Assembly (NCBI GenBank): GCA_947379865.1
Contig: CANCOY010000100.1
Span: 1-13,214, forward strand
From: Acetobacteraceae bacterium
Lineage (GTDB): Bacteria > Pseudomonadota > Alphaproteobacteria > Zavarziniales > Zavarziniaceae
Direction: 5' to 3'
DNA length: 13,214 bases
Part shown: piece after piece, positions 6,671 through 13,062 of the stretch
Layout: every line of letters starts with the position of its first letter
How positions within the stretch are numbered: position 1 is the first letter of the stretch
Made by a program: the position numbers and the translations under genes
The notes under the pieces: model-generated
What the model was told of the DNA's origin: nothing
The model's database searches: none
Seen by the model: the letters and a program-made list of their open reading frames with translations, nothing else

Positions 6671-6696
6671 GCCGCGTGGCTGTGCTGCCACGCGGC
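6671..6696 (-). other. Stable hairpin between monooxygenase and GST genes
   Basis: A perfect 10-bp GC-rich stem (6671-6680 with 6687-6696) with a 6-nt loop lies 21 nt downstream of the monooxygenase stop on the minus strand. It has no T-run on that strand, so it may be a partial terminator, an mRNA-stabilising 3' structure or a processing site rather than a full intrinsic terminator. Confidence 0.45.
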
Positions 6697-6716
6697 CCTT
6701 TCCGGTAAGGCTGTGA

Positions 6717-8228
6717 TCAGACCGCGGCGAGAGAGGCCTTCTGATAGGCACCCTCGTCCTCGCGGGTCATCAGGTTGTTATAGGCGGCCATGGTATAGGG
6801 CCACTGGGCCACCACCCGGCCCGAGGGGGCGCGGTAGTATTTGGACCCGTCCTTTTCGTGGAAGACCGAGACCTTGGCCAGCGCCGCGTGCAGGTCGTCG
6901 TTATAGGCCTCCATCACCTCTGGCCGCACATCGATCCAGGCGGTGCCTTCCGCGCGCATGCGGGCAAGGTGCCGCACGGTATAGGCCACCTGGCACTCGA
7001 TCATGAACAGGATCGAGCCGCCATTGGTGTTCGGCCCATAGAGCATGAAGAGATTGGGGAAGCCCGCTGTGGTAACGCCGCGATAGGCGCGCGCGCCACC
7101 GTTCCACGAGTCCACCAGATCAAGTCCGTCACGGCCCTTTATGTCGAGCACGGAGAGATACTGGTTGGCCTTGAAGCCCGTGGCGATCACCAGGGTGTCA
7201 AGCTTGCGCTCCTTCCCGTCGGCAGTCACAACGCCAGCGGGAGAAATGCGCGCGATGCTCTCGGTCACCAGTTCAACATTGGGGCGGTTGAAGGTGGGAT
7301 AGAAATCGTCCGACAAGAGTGGCCGCTGCGAGCCAAAGGGCACGGTCGGCGTCAGCTTGGCACGAACGACGGGATCGGTGACCACGGCCAGGTTCTCGTG
7401 GCCAAGGGCCGTCAGGGCAGCCAGGCCGGCCGGATCGGTGGTGGTAATGTCCTGATCGGGCAGGCCGTAAAGGGTGGTGATAAAGCCCTCCAGTTCGTCG
7501 CTGATCTGCTGGCGCATGGCGAGGATCGTGGCTGGGTCGCGTGCAAACGCTTCCTTCTCCGCATCGGTAAAGGGCACGTTCTGCTTCGGGATAACCCAGT
7601 TGGCCGTGCGCTGGAACACGTGCAGATGGCCAGCCTCCTTGGCAATCTCCGGAATAAACTGGACGGCGCTGGCGGCAGAGCCGATGACACCGACCGTGCG
7701 CCCCGTCAGATCATGGTCACGCTGCCAACGGGCGGAATGGAAAGTCTTGCCCTTGAAGTCATGCAGGCCGGGGATCTCGGGCCAGCTGATCTCGTTGTAC
7801 ATGCCGATGGCACTGACAACCGAACCTGCTTCCAGCGTCTGCCCATCCCTCAGGGTCAGGTGCCACAGGCCGGCCCCGTCATCCCACCGCGCAGACACCA
7901 CCTCATGACCATAACGGATGTAGGGGGTGAGGCCATATTTGGCCACGCAATGCTCAAAATAGGCGCGGATTTCCGCGTGGCCGGCAAAGGCGCGGCTCCA
8001 GTTCGGGTTGAGCTCGAACGAGAAGGAATAGAGATGCGAGCGCACGTCGCACTCAGCACCCGGATAGCGGTTGTGATACCAGGTGCCGCCCGGACCCGTG
8101 CCCTTTTCCAGGATGATGAAATCGTCAATCCCGGCTTCCTTGAGCTTGATGCCCGTGCAGATACCACCCGGCCCCGCACCAATGATCACGATCCGGCGCT
8201 GGGCGCCTGCTGCTTCCGTCCTGTCCAT
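6717..8228 (-). CDS. Baeyer-Villiger-type flavin monooxygenase
   Basis: With the ATG at 8228 the protein has 503 residues. This start has AGGGGA 6 nt upstream and places the FAD motif near the N-terminus; the ATG at 8306 adds an unlikely 26-residue extension. GAGPGG at 17-22 is the FAD-binding Rossmann motif. GGTWYHNRYPGAECD at 47-61 matches the long second motif of class B monooxygenases. FKGKTFHSARWQ at 158-169 matches the Baeyer-Villiger fingerprint FxGxxxHxxxW(P/D) except for the last residue. GSAASA at 183-188 is the NADPH-binding motif, with Ala in place of the second Gly. The length fits one-domain type I enzymes. The expected chemistry is NADPH- and O2-dependent oxygen insertion into a ketone to give an ester or lactone, or a related heteroatom oxidation; the substrate is unknown. 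The GST follows downstream. Confidence 0.9.
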   Translation of the reverse strand: MDRTEAAGAQRRIVIIGAGPGGICTGIKLKEAGIDDFIILEKGTGPGGTWYHNRYPGAECDVRSHLYSFSFELNPNWSRAFAGHAEIRAYFEHCVAKYGLTPYIRYGHEVVSARWDDGAGLWHLTLRDGQTLEAGSVVSAIGMYNEISWPEIPGLHDFKGKTFHSARWQRDHDLTGRTVGVIGSAASAVQFIPEIAKEAGHLHVFQRTANWVIPKQNVPFTDAEKEAFARDPATILAMRQQISDELEGFITTLYGLPDQDITTTDPAGLAALTALGHENLAVVTDPVVRAKLTPTVPFGSQRPLLSDDFYPTFNRPNVELVTESIARISPAGVVTADGKERKLDTLVIATGFKANQYLSVLDIKGRDGLDLVDSWNGGARAYRGVTTAGFPNLFMLYGPNTNGGSILFMIECQVAYTVRHLARMRAEGTAWIDVRPEVMEAYNDDLHAALAKVSVFHEKDGSKYYRAPSGRVVAQWPYTMAAYNNLMTREDEGAYQKASLAAV

Positions 8229-8365
8229 TGCCGTCCCCTTTTTCGAGGCCGCCTGTGCCGGCGCCTTGTTCCCCCAGATCATGGACACCAGGCGAAAGAT
8301 TTCCAACTAAAACAGCGCGATCCAGCGGCAGAACCAGAAATTTGTGCTGTCTGGTTGCGGCACAG

Positions 8366-8888
8366 GCCGGCCCGTGTCCGCTCGATCACGTCAACCGGCA
8401 GTTCCATGCGCCGGCACCCAACAGGCTCTGGGTGTCAGACTTCACCCATGGCGCGACCTGGTCGGGCTTCGTCTATGTCGCCTTCGCAATCGATATCTAT
8501 GCCCGGCGGATCATCGGCTGGCGGGCAAGCAGAACAGCACATGCCGGCTTTATCAAAGCGGCTTGGTCCACCACAGCGACCGTGGCAGCCAGTATCTATC
8601 AATCAAGTACACAGAGCGTCTTGCGGATGCCGGTATCGAACCCTCGGTCGGCAGCGTCCGCGATAGCTATGACAATGCTTTGGCCAAGACGATCAATGGT
8701 CTTTACAAGGCCGAAGTCATCCATCGCAGAGGCCCATGGCGATCCTTTGAAGCCGTCGAATACGCCACGCTCGAGTGGGTTGACTGGTTCAAAAACAGGC
8801 TCTCCTTGAGCCCATCGGAAACATCCCGCCAGCTGAGGCAGAGGCTCGCTACTACGCCACGCTGGACGATACAGCAGTGGCCGCCTGA
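8366..8888 (+). pseudogene. IS3-family transposase OrfB remnant (rve/DDE integrase domain)
   Basis: Three frames are needed to follow the protein. Frame 1 (8366 to about 8550) encodes CPLDHVNRQF, NRLWVSDFT (first catalytic Asp codon at 8438-8440) and ARRIIGWR.SRTAHAGF. It then jumps to frame 2 at 8560 with GLVHHSDRGSQY (second Asp, 8578-8580); relative to intact relatives roughly 17 codons are missing at the junction. Frame 2 continues through DSYDNALAKTINGLYK and WVDWFKNR. A one-base deletion near 8800 moves the end (LLEPIGNIPPAEAEARYYATLDD) to frame 3, stopping at 8888. The third catalytic residue, Glu in intact ALAETINGLYK, is Lys here (AAG, 8686-8688). The 5' half with the helix-turn-helix is missing. 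This transposase cannot be active. Plus-strand open frames spanning it (8228-8809 and 8344-9024) are artefacts of the frameshifts. Confidence 0.88.
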
Positions 8889-8937
8889 CTTAAGACCAGT
8901 GGCCTCCGGCAATCCCGGGGCGGTTCAGATCTCCTGG
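8366..8937 (+). mobile_element. Decayed IS3-family insertion sequence, 5'-truncated
   Basis: The stretch contains the right part of an IS3-family element: the remains of the OrfB integrase domain, then a presumed right end. The last bases before 8937, read inward on the minus strand, begin TGAACCGCCCCGG, which resembles the TGA-starting terminal repeats of IS3-group elements. No matching left end and no OrfA are visible in the window, so at least half of the element is lost. Its boundary toward the monooxygenase gene, near 8366, is defined only by where recognisable transposase sequence starts. Confidence 0.7.
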
Positions 8938-8979
8938 CGTGTAACTACCCACGCAAGGTGTGAGTGGGACAGCGCTTAC
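8938..8979 (-). mobile_element. Possible terminus of a second insertion sequence (IS66-like)
   Basis: On the minus strand the segment begins GTAAGCGCTGTCCCACTC at 8979 and runs to the edge of the IS3 remnant. IS66-family elements typically begin with GTAAGCG-type terminal repeats, and the rest looks like the short non-coding leader seen in such elements. Only one end is visible and no IS66 protein is encoded, so this is a tentative reading from memory of family ends. Confidence 0.25.
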
Positions 8980-9217
8980 GGATCATGCCCAGCGGCTGGA
9001 TTTCTACCACTGCTGATCAAATGAGACCGGAATGACGTCTGGCGGGATCCCCCCGCCGACTGACGGCCTGTCTAGAGTGCCGATAAAAACAAAAATGCTC
9101 ACGGCCCCATGGCCCGGAATGCCATGGCCGCCCGGCCCCCCTCCCCCCCAATCGATGGGGCGTCAGGAAAATGGGGGAGGGGTAGCGAAGGGCATCTGAC
9201 ACCATAGTGACACCACA

Positions 9218-9247
9218 AGACGGTGCGCCCGGTCGGGTCGCCGTCTT
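9218..9247 (-). terminator. Possible terminator of the tRNA-Lys transcript
   Basis: AAGACGG and CCGTCTT form a 7-bp outer stem (9218-9224 with 9241-9247), with further partial pairing inside. It is 27 nt beyond the encoded CCA of the tRNA on the minus strand. No long T-run follows, so it is a weak candidate for ending or processing the tRNA precursor. Confidence 0.35.
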
Positions 9248-9273
9248 TGCAGGCACCAAATTATTGAGGGGAT

Positions 9274-9349
9274 TGGTGGGCGATGTAGGATTCGAACCTA
9301 CGACCTAGTGATTAAGAGTCACCCGCTCTACCAACTGAGCTAATCGCCC
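9274..9349 (-). tRNA. tRNA-Lys (anticodon CTT)
   Basis: The minus strand folds into a complete cloverleaf of 73 nt plus an encoded CCA. The acceptor stem is GGGCGAT / ATCGCCC with discriminator A (9277) and CCA at 9276-9274. The D arm is in AGCTCAGTTGGTAGAGC. The anticodon stem GGTGA/TCACT has loop CTCTTAA, so the anticodon is CTT, reading lysine AAG codons. The T arm contains GGTTCGAATCC. No intron or mismatch is seen. It lies 112 bp downstream of mrdA on the same strand. Confidence 0.97.
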
Positions 9350-9393
9350 GAAACCGGCGCCGAAAGATTGTTACCGGCGCGTTTCGTGGGAGC

Positions 9394-9422
9394 GATATAG
9401 CAAGCGCCCGAAGCCTTGTCGA
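9394..9422 (-). promoter_or_regulatory. Candidate sigma-70 promoter for tRNA-Lys
   Basis: On the minus strand TCGACA (9422-9417; 5 of 6 matches to TTGACA) is separated by exactly 17 nt from TATATC (9399-9394; 4 of 6 to TATAAT). Transcription would begin near 9387, giving a leader of about 38 nt before the mature tRNA 5' end at 9349. The promoter sits just after the mrdA stop codon, so the tRNA need not depend on read-through from the mre operon. Confidence 0.5.
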
Positions 9423-9461
9423 GTGCCGTGCCATCCGGCCGGCCAGGGGTACAACATCGCT

Positions 9462-11333
9462 TTAGCTTGGGCCGCTTCCCGTGCCGCCCGATGGGCTGAC
9501 AGCCTGGCGACTCAGCGGGTCGAGGCGCTGTGCTTCGCGCAGCAGATCGCGGGCCACAGGCGCCGCCGCGCCAGAGCCCGAGCCGCCATGTTCCACAATC
9601 ACCGCCACGGCATATCGGGGGGCAGAAACCGGCGCGAAACCCACGAAGAGGGCGTGGTGCCGCTCGATCCAGGGCTTGTCTTCCTGTTTGCGCACCCCGG
9701 CGGCCCGCTCTGCCATGGTGATGCGACGCACCTGGGCGGTGCCGGTCTTGCCGGCCATCTCCCAGCCCGGTTCGGAAATACGCTTCTTGAAGGCCGTCCC
9801 CGTGGGGCTGTTGGTGACCCGGTTCATCCCCTCGATCACCGTCGCAAGGTTGGCCGGGGAAATGCCAAGAGACGGCGTGGCGCCCGTACTGAATTCAGTC
9901 GTGCCCGCGCTGCGCACCAGCCGTGGGCTGACGGCATGGCCGCCATTGGCAATGCGCGACACCATCTGGGCAAGCTGCAGGGGGGTTGTCGTGATGTAAC
10001 CCTGTCCGATCCCGGCAACCAGGGTCTCACCCTGCTGCCAGGACTTGCCCATGGTCTGTAGTTTCCACTGGGTAGAGGGAATGATCCCCGCACGCTCGTT
10101 TGGCAGTTCAATGCCGGTCGGCCGGCCAAGGCCGAAGCGGCCACACATCTCGGCAATGCGATCAATGCCAACACGCCGTGCCACATCATAGAAATAGAGG
10201 TCGCAAGACCCCTCCAGGGCACCAAGCATGTCGACAGTGCCGTGGCCTTCCTTCTTCCAGCAATGAAACTCGTGATTGCCGAGAGAGGTTACGCCCGAAC
10301 AGAAGACAGGGTGATCGGCGGTCACGATCCGCGATTCAAGGCCGGCCAGCGCCGTCATCATCTTGAACGTGGAACCCGGCGGATAAAGGCCCGCAATCGG
10401 CTTGTTGATCAGGGGATTCCGCTCGTTGGAGCGCAATGCGTTCCACTCGGCATGACTGAGGCCGGTGTTGAACAGATTCGGGTCAAACCCTGGTGTTGAG
10501 GCCAGCGCCAGCACCTCACCCGTGTGCACGTCCATTACGACGGCAGCACCACTTTCCTGTCCCATCGCGTCATAGGCAAAGCGCTGCAGGCCCATGTCGA
10601 GTGTCATGATGACCTCGTCGCCTGACTCGCCCTCGCGGCGCTGCAGTTCGCGGATCATCCTGCCATAGGCGTTGACCTCCACCCGGCTTGAGCCAGCGGT
10701 GCCGCGCAGGCGCTTGTCAAAGGCGCGCTCGATGCCGTTCTTGCCGATGCGAAAGCCGGGGAGTTGCAGCAGAGGGTCGTCGTCAACCTCGTTTTCGGCC
10801 ACCGCCGCAACATAGCCAATTACATGGGCCAGTTGATCGGCATAGGGATAATAACGCGTCTCACCCACCTCGGGCTGGATGCCTGAAAGCTCTGGCCCAT
10901 GGACATTGACGGCGGCAAATTGTTCCCAGGTCAGGTTCTCGACCACGGTGACGGGCACAAACGGGCGCCGCCGCGCGATCTCGCGCAGGACCTTGCGCTT
11001 CTGATGGTCATCAAACGGCACCACACGGGCCAGCGCATCCAGGGTCTGCTCAACCTCATCGGTTTGCTCGGGGATGAGGATGGCGCGGAAATTCTGGCGG
11101 TTGGATGCCAGTTCCTGGCCAAACCGGTCAAGGATGCGCCCCCTCAGCGGAGGCAGGAGCCGCATGTCGATGCGGTTCTCGTCCGCCATCATCTGGTACT
11201 GGCTCGACTCCACCACCTGCAGGTAATACATGCGGCCGACCAGCACGGCGACAATGGTCAGCTGCCCGCCGGCCAGCATGGCGGTGCGGCGCGTCAGGGT
11301 CTTGTATCGGCCGGTTTCGTTGTCGCTTGCCAC
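9462..11333 (-). CDS. mrdA: Penicillin-binding protein 2, peptidoglycan DD-transpeptidase
   Basis: This is the class B transpeptidase of the elongasome, which cross-links peptidoglycan during cell elongation with RodA and MreBCD. With a GTG start at 11333 the protein has 623 residues. It has a cytoplasmic tail, one transmembrane helix (about 18-38), the pedestal region (NRIDMRLLPPLRGRILDRFG at 53-72), and a transpeptidase domain. The domain carries STFK (Ser321 nucleophile, Lys324), SCD at 376-378, and KTGT at 529-532. GTG is preferred because GAGG lies 5 nt before it, overlapping the mreD stop, and it gives a normal short N-tail; the ATG at 11429 would run about 89 nt into mreD, and the ATG at residue 19 would cut into the helix. 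The C-terminus is a short Gly/Ser/Pro tail. rodA does not follow downstream as it often does. Confidence 0.95.
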   Translation of the reverse strand: MASDNETGRYKTLTRRTAMLAGGQLTIVAVLVGRMYYLQVVESSQYQMMADENRIDMRLLPPLRGRILDRFGQELASNRQNFRAILIPEQTDEVEQTLDALARVVPFDDHQKRKVLREIARRRPFVPVTVVENLTWEQFAAVNVHGPELSGIQPEVGETRYYPYADQLAHVIGYVAAVAENEVDDDPLLQLPGFRIGKNGIERAFDKRLRGTAGSSRVEVNAYGRMIRELQRREGESGDEVIMTLDMGLQRFAYDAMGQESGAAVVMDVHTGEVLALASTPGFDPNLFNTGLSHAEWNALRSNERNPLINKPIAGLYPPGSTFKMMTALAGLESRIVTADHPVFCSGVTSLGNHEFHCWKKEGHGTVDMLGALEGSCDLYFYDVARRVGIDRIAEMCGRFGLGRPTGIELPNERAGIIPSTQWKLQTMGKSWQQGETLVAGIGQGYITTTPLQLAQMVSRIANGGHAVSPRLVRSAGTTEFSTGATPSLGISPANLATVIEGMNRVTNSPTGTAFKKRISEPGWEMAGKTGTAQVRRITMAERAAGVRKQEDKPWIERHHALFVGFAPVSAPRYAVAVIVEHGGSGSGAAAPVARDLLREAQRLDPLSRQAVSPSGGTGSGPS

Positions 11334-11340
11334 AGGTGCC

Positions 11341-11856
11341 TCAGGCGCGATAGGCGGGGTCGAGATGGACCCGGCTGAACAACCAGCTGCTGACCGGATA
11401 GAGCGCGATCGACAGTCCAGACTGGACAAGGAACGGTGCGGGCGTCAGCAAACTCATATTGAAAAGGCTGACCAGACCCCACGAAACAAACGCCACCCCC
11501 AGGGAGATCAGCATGAAGCCGAACCAGGCCATGTGGAACGCACGCGCGATGAAAACCCGCCGCTGGTTCACAACAAGACCGCACACGGCGAGCAGGATCA
11601 GGGCATTGAGCCCGATGGGGCCGCCACCAAGCAGATCCTGAACCAGACCGACGAGAAACACGGCCGGTGGGGGCAGCAACAGGGGCGCGAAGATGCTCCA
11701 GTAATAGACGGCCATCAGCGTCAGCGCCGGTCCGATGGAGGCAATACCGGGCAGGTTAAGCGGCAACACCCCAATGATCACACACAGCAGCGCAATCAGG
11801 ATCGGCGCAACGCCTGCAACCACGGAAATCAGACGGCGCGCAAAGGGAGAGCGCAT
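11341..11856 (-). CDS. mreD: Rod shape-determining protein MreD
   Basis: This is an integral inner-membrane protein of 171 residues, the usual size for MreD. It shows about five hydrophobic segments (around residues 12-32, 40-58, 60-78, 82-98, 108-132) and the conserved-looking LVGLVQDLLGGGPIGLNAL stretch at about residues 68-87 (GL.QDLL.G.P.G is typical of the family). It works with MreC and MreB to couple the cytoskeleton to the PBP2-RodA synthase. The ATG at 11856 lies 8 nt after the mreC stop, with AGGA of its ribosome-binding site overlapping that stop, so translation is probably coupled. It is followed after 7 nt by the mrdA GTG. Confidence 0.93.
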   Translation of the reverse strand: MRSPFARRLISVVAGVAPILIALLCVIIGVLPLNLPGIASIGPALTLMAVYYWSIFAPLLLPPPAVFLVGLVQDLLGGGPIGLNALILLAVCGLVVNQRRVFIARAFHMAWFGFMLISLGVAFVSWGLVSLFNMSLLTPAPFLVQSGLSIALYPVSSWLFSRVHLDPAYRA

Positions 11857-11864
11857 GCGAGATC

Positions 11865-13004
11865 CTATTCCGGCCGATCAATGACTTCCGGGTCGAGGCT
11901 GCCGTCCGCCGGGTCTCCCCCGGTCGTAGTGGTCGTGGAACCTGCTGGCTGGGCCTGGGGGGCAACGGCGCCAGGGTTCGCCAATGCGGCGCCATTGGCC
12001 GGCGGCATAGCAGACGCAGGCAGCGCCTGGTCCACCAAAGGCTCAGGCGGTGCTGCGGCGATTGGGGTCACCGGCGGCGCAACAGGCTGGCCTGGAACCG
12101 GGGACTTCGGCGCGATGCGGCGCTGCACCGGGCCATCCTCGTCCTCTATGCCATCAAGGGAGAGGGGGCGCGCGTCATAGCGAACCACGCGGATGAACTC
12201 GAGCGCCTCCAGCGTGGACCAGGTGCGCACCCTGATACCGTCGGCACCGACCGCATCAACCACACCCACGGGCAAGCCCGATGGAAAAAGCCCACCATCG
12301 CCAGACGTCACCAACCGGTCACCCGGGCGAACCTTGACCGTTGCTGGCAGGAAGGCCAGACGCGGCCTGTCGCTGTTGTCACCGGCGAGCACCGCACGCT
12401 GGCGCGACCCCTCTATGCGCACCGGCACCCGGCTGTTCAGGTCGGTCAGCAGCAGCACGCGGGAGGAATTCAGCCCGGCCGCCGTGATCCGCCCGACCAC
12501 TCCAGAGCCATCCACAACCACATTGCCGTCCTCGACGCCGGCATCAACGCCGGCATCAATGACAAGGGTGCGGACAAAGGGGCCACCGCCATCGGCAATC
12601 ACCCGCGCAGCCACCACGGCAGTGCGAGGCTCGGGCCGCAGGGTCAGCAGGGTGCGCAGGGCGACATTTTCCTGTTCAAGCCGGCGCGCAGCCGTCTGCC
12701 AGTCACGCAGCCGCTGATTTTCGTCGCGCAGCGCCTGATTCTGTTCATAGAGGGAGAGAAGAAGTTGCCCCTCGACAATGGCGCCGCGCACCGCCTCTAT
12801 CGGGCGGGCAAGCATGGCGAGAACGGGGGCGCTGGTGTCGACGATATAGGCGCGGCCACGCTCCATCATCTGCGGGTCGGCGCGGCCAAGGGCCAGCAAC
12901 CCCAGAGAAAGCGCCAGCAGAGACAGAAAGGCAAACCGCTGCGTCAGAAGCTTCAGCGGTCCTGCCAGCCTGATCATGCGCGCCGATGAAGGCCTGCCCG
13001 CCAT
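11865..13004 (-). CDS. mreC: Rod shape-determining protein MreC with long proline/alanine-rich tail
   Basis: The protein has 379 residues. It has a short cytoplasmic N-terminus, a transmembrane helix at about 24-40, a periplasmic coiled coil (about 78-118, with LYEQNQALRDENQRLRDWQ and RLEQENVALR heptads), and the double beta-barrel MreC core (about 125-282) including GVVGRI, LLTDLNSRVPVRI and GDRLVTSGDGGLFPSGLPVG. MreC bridges MreB/MreD to PBP2 and activates it. After about residue 285 comes roughly 95 residues of Pro/Ala-rich low-complexity sequence with a TTTTT run, extending well beyond the core. The ATG at 13004 has GAGGGA 5 nt upstream. It follows mreB after 58 bp with a hairpin between them, and precedes mreD by 8 nt. 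Confidence 0.95.
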   Translation of the reverse strand: MAGRPSSARMIRLAGPLKLLTQRFAFLSLLALSLGLLALGRADPQMMERGRAYIVDTSAPVLAMLARPIEAVRGAIVEGQLLLSLYEQNQALRDENQRLRDWQTAARRLEQENVALRTLLTLRPEPRTAVVAARVIADGGGPFVRTLVIDAGVDAGVEDGNVVVDGSGVVGRITAAGLNSSRVLLLTDLNSRVPVRIEGSRQRAVLAGDNSDRPRLAFLPATVKVRPGDRLVTSGDGGLFPSGLPVGVVDAVGADGIRVRTWSTLEALEFIRVVRYDARPLSLDGIEDEDGPVQRRIAPKSPVPGQPVAPPVTPIAAAPPEPLVDQALPASAMPPANGAALANPGAVAPQAQPAGSTTTTTGGDPADGSLDPEVIDRPE

Positions 13005-13026
13005 ATGGTCCCTCGCGCAGGGTACT

Positions 13027-13053
13027 GGGGGCGGGCTACGACAGCCTGCCCCC
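13027..13053 (-). other. Hairpin between mreB and mreC
   Basis: Arms 13027-13037 and 13043-13053 form an 11-position GC-rich stem with a 5-nt loop; on the minus strand it has one A-C mismatch. It sits 9 nt after the mreB stop and just before the mreC ribosome-binding site. Without a T-run it is more likely to protect the mreB mRNA 3' end or attenuate mreCD-mrdA expression than to terminate fully. Confidence 0.45.
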
Positions 13054-13062
13054 GGGAATTGG

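Larger units (their letters stand above)
8938..9273. other. Non-coding region between IS remnant and tRNA-Lys
   Basis: I see no credible gene in these 336 bp. They contain a possible second IS end (8938-8979). They also contain several palindromes: GGCGGG/CCCGCC at 9041-9057, CCATGGC/GCCATGG at 9107-9127, CCCCTCCCCC/GGGGGAGGGG at 9138-9182, and the hairpin at 9218-9247. A short A-rich patch (about 9081-9096) interrupts otherwise GC-rich DNA. The density of palindromes and the lack of coding signal fit an eroded junction downstream of a tRNA gene. Confidence 0.5.

Noticed and set aside
5867..7006. 379-codon open frame on the plus strand
   Set aside because: Antisense to the GST and monooxygenase genes, with Arg/Gly/Pro-rich composition and no recognisable motif.
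6858..8666. 602-codon open frame on the plus strand
   Set aside because: It is antisense to the well-supported monooxygenase gene, rich in His, Gly, Arg and Gln, and runs on into the IS remnant. It is a GC-rich shadow frame.
8344..9024. Intact 226-residue transposase
   Set aside because: Only the middle is transposase. The start and end are out-of-frame translation of a frameshifted remnant.
9041..9057. GGCGGG/CCCGCC hairpin as a terminator
   Set aside because: Short stem with no T-run on either strand and no gene ending nearby.
8938..9273. CRISPR array or phage attachment-site repeats
   Set aside because: No regularly spaced direct repeats and no duplicate of the tRNA 3' end within the window.
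9423..10061. 212-codon open frame on the plus strand
   Set aside because: Antisense to the C-terminal half of mrdA; composition typical of a reverse-strand shadow.
11230..12180. 316-codon open frame on the plus strand
   Set aside because: Antisense to mreD and parts of mrdA and mreC, which have clear family signatures.
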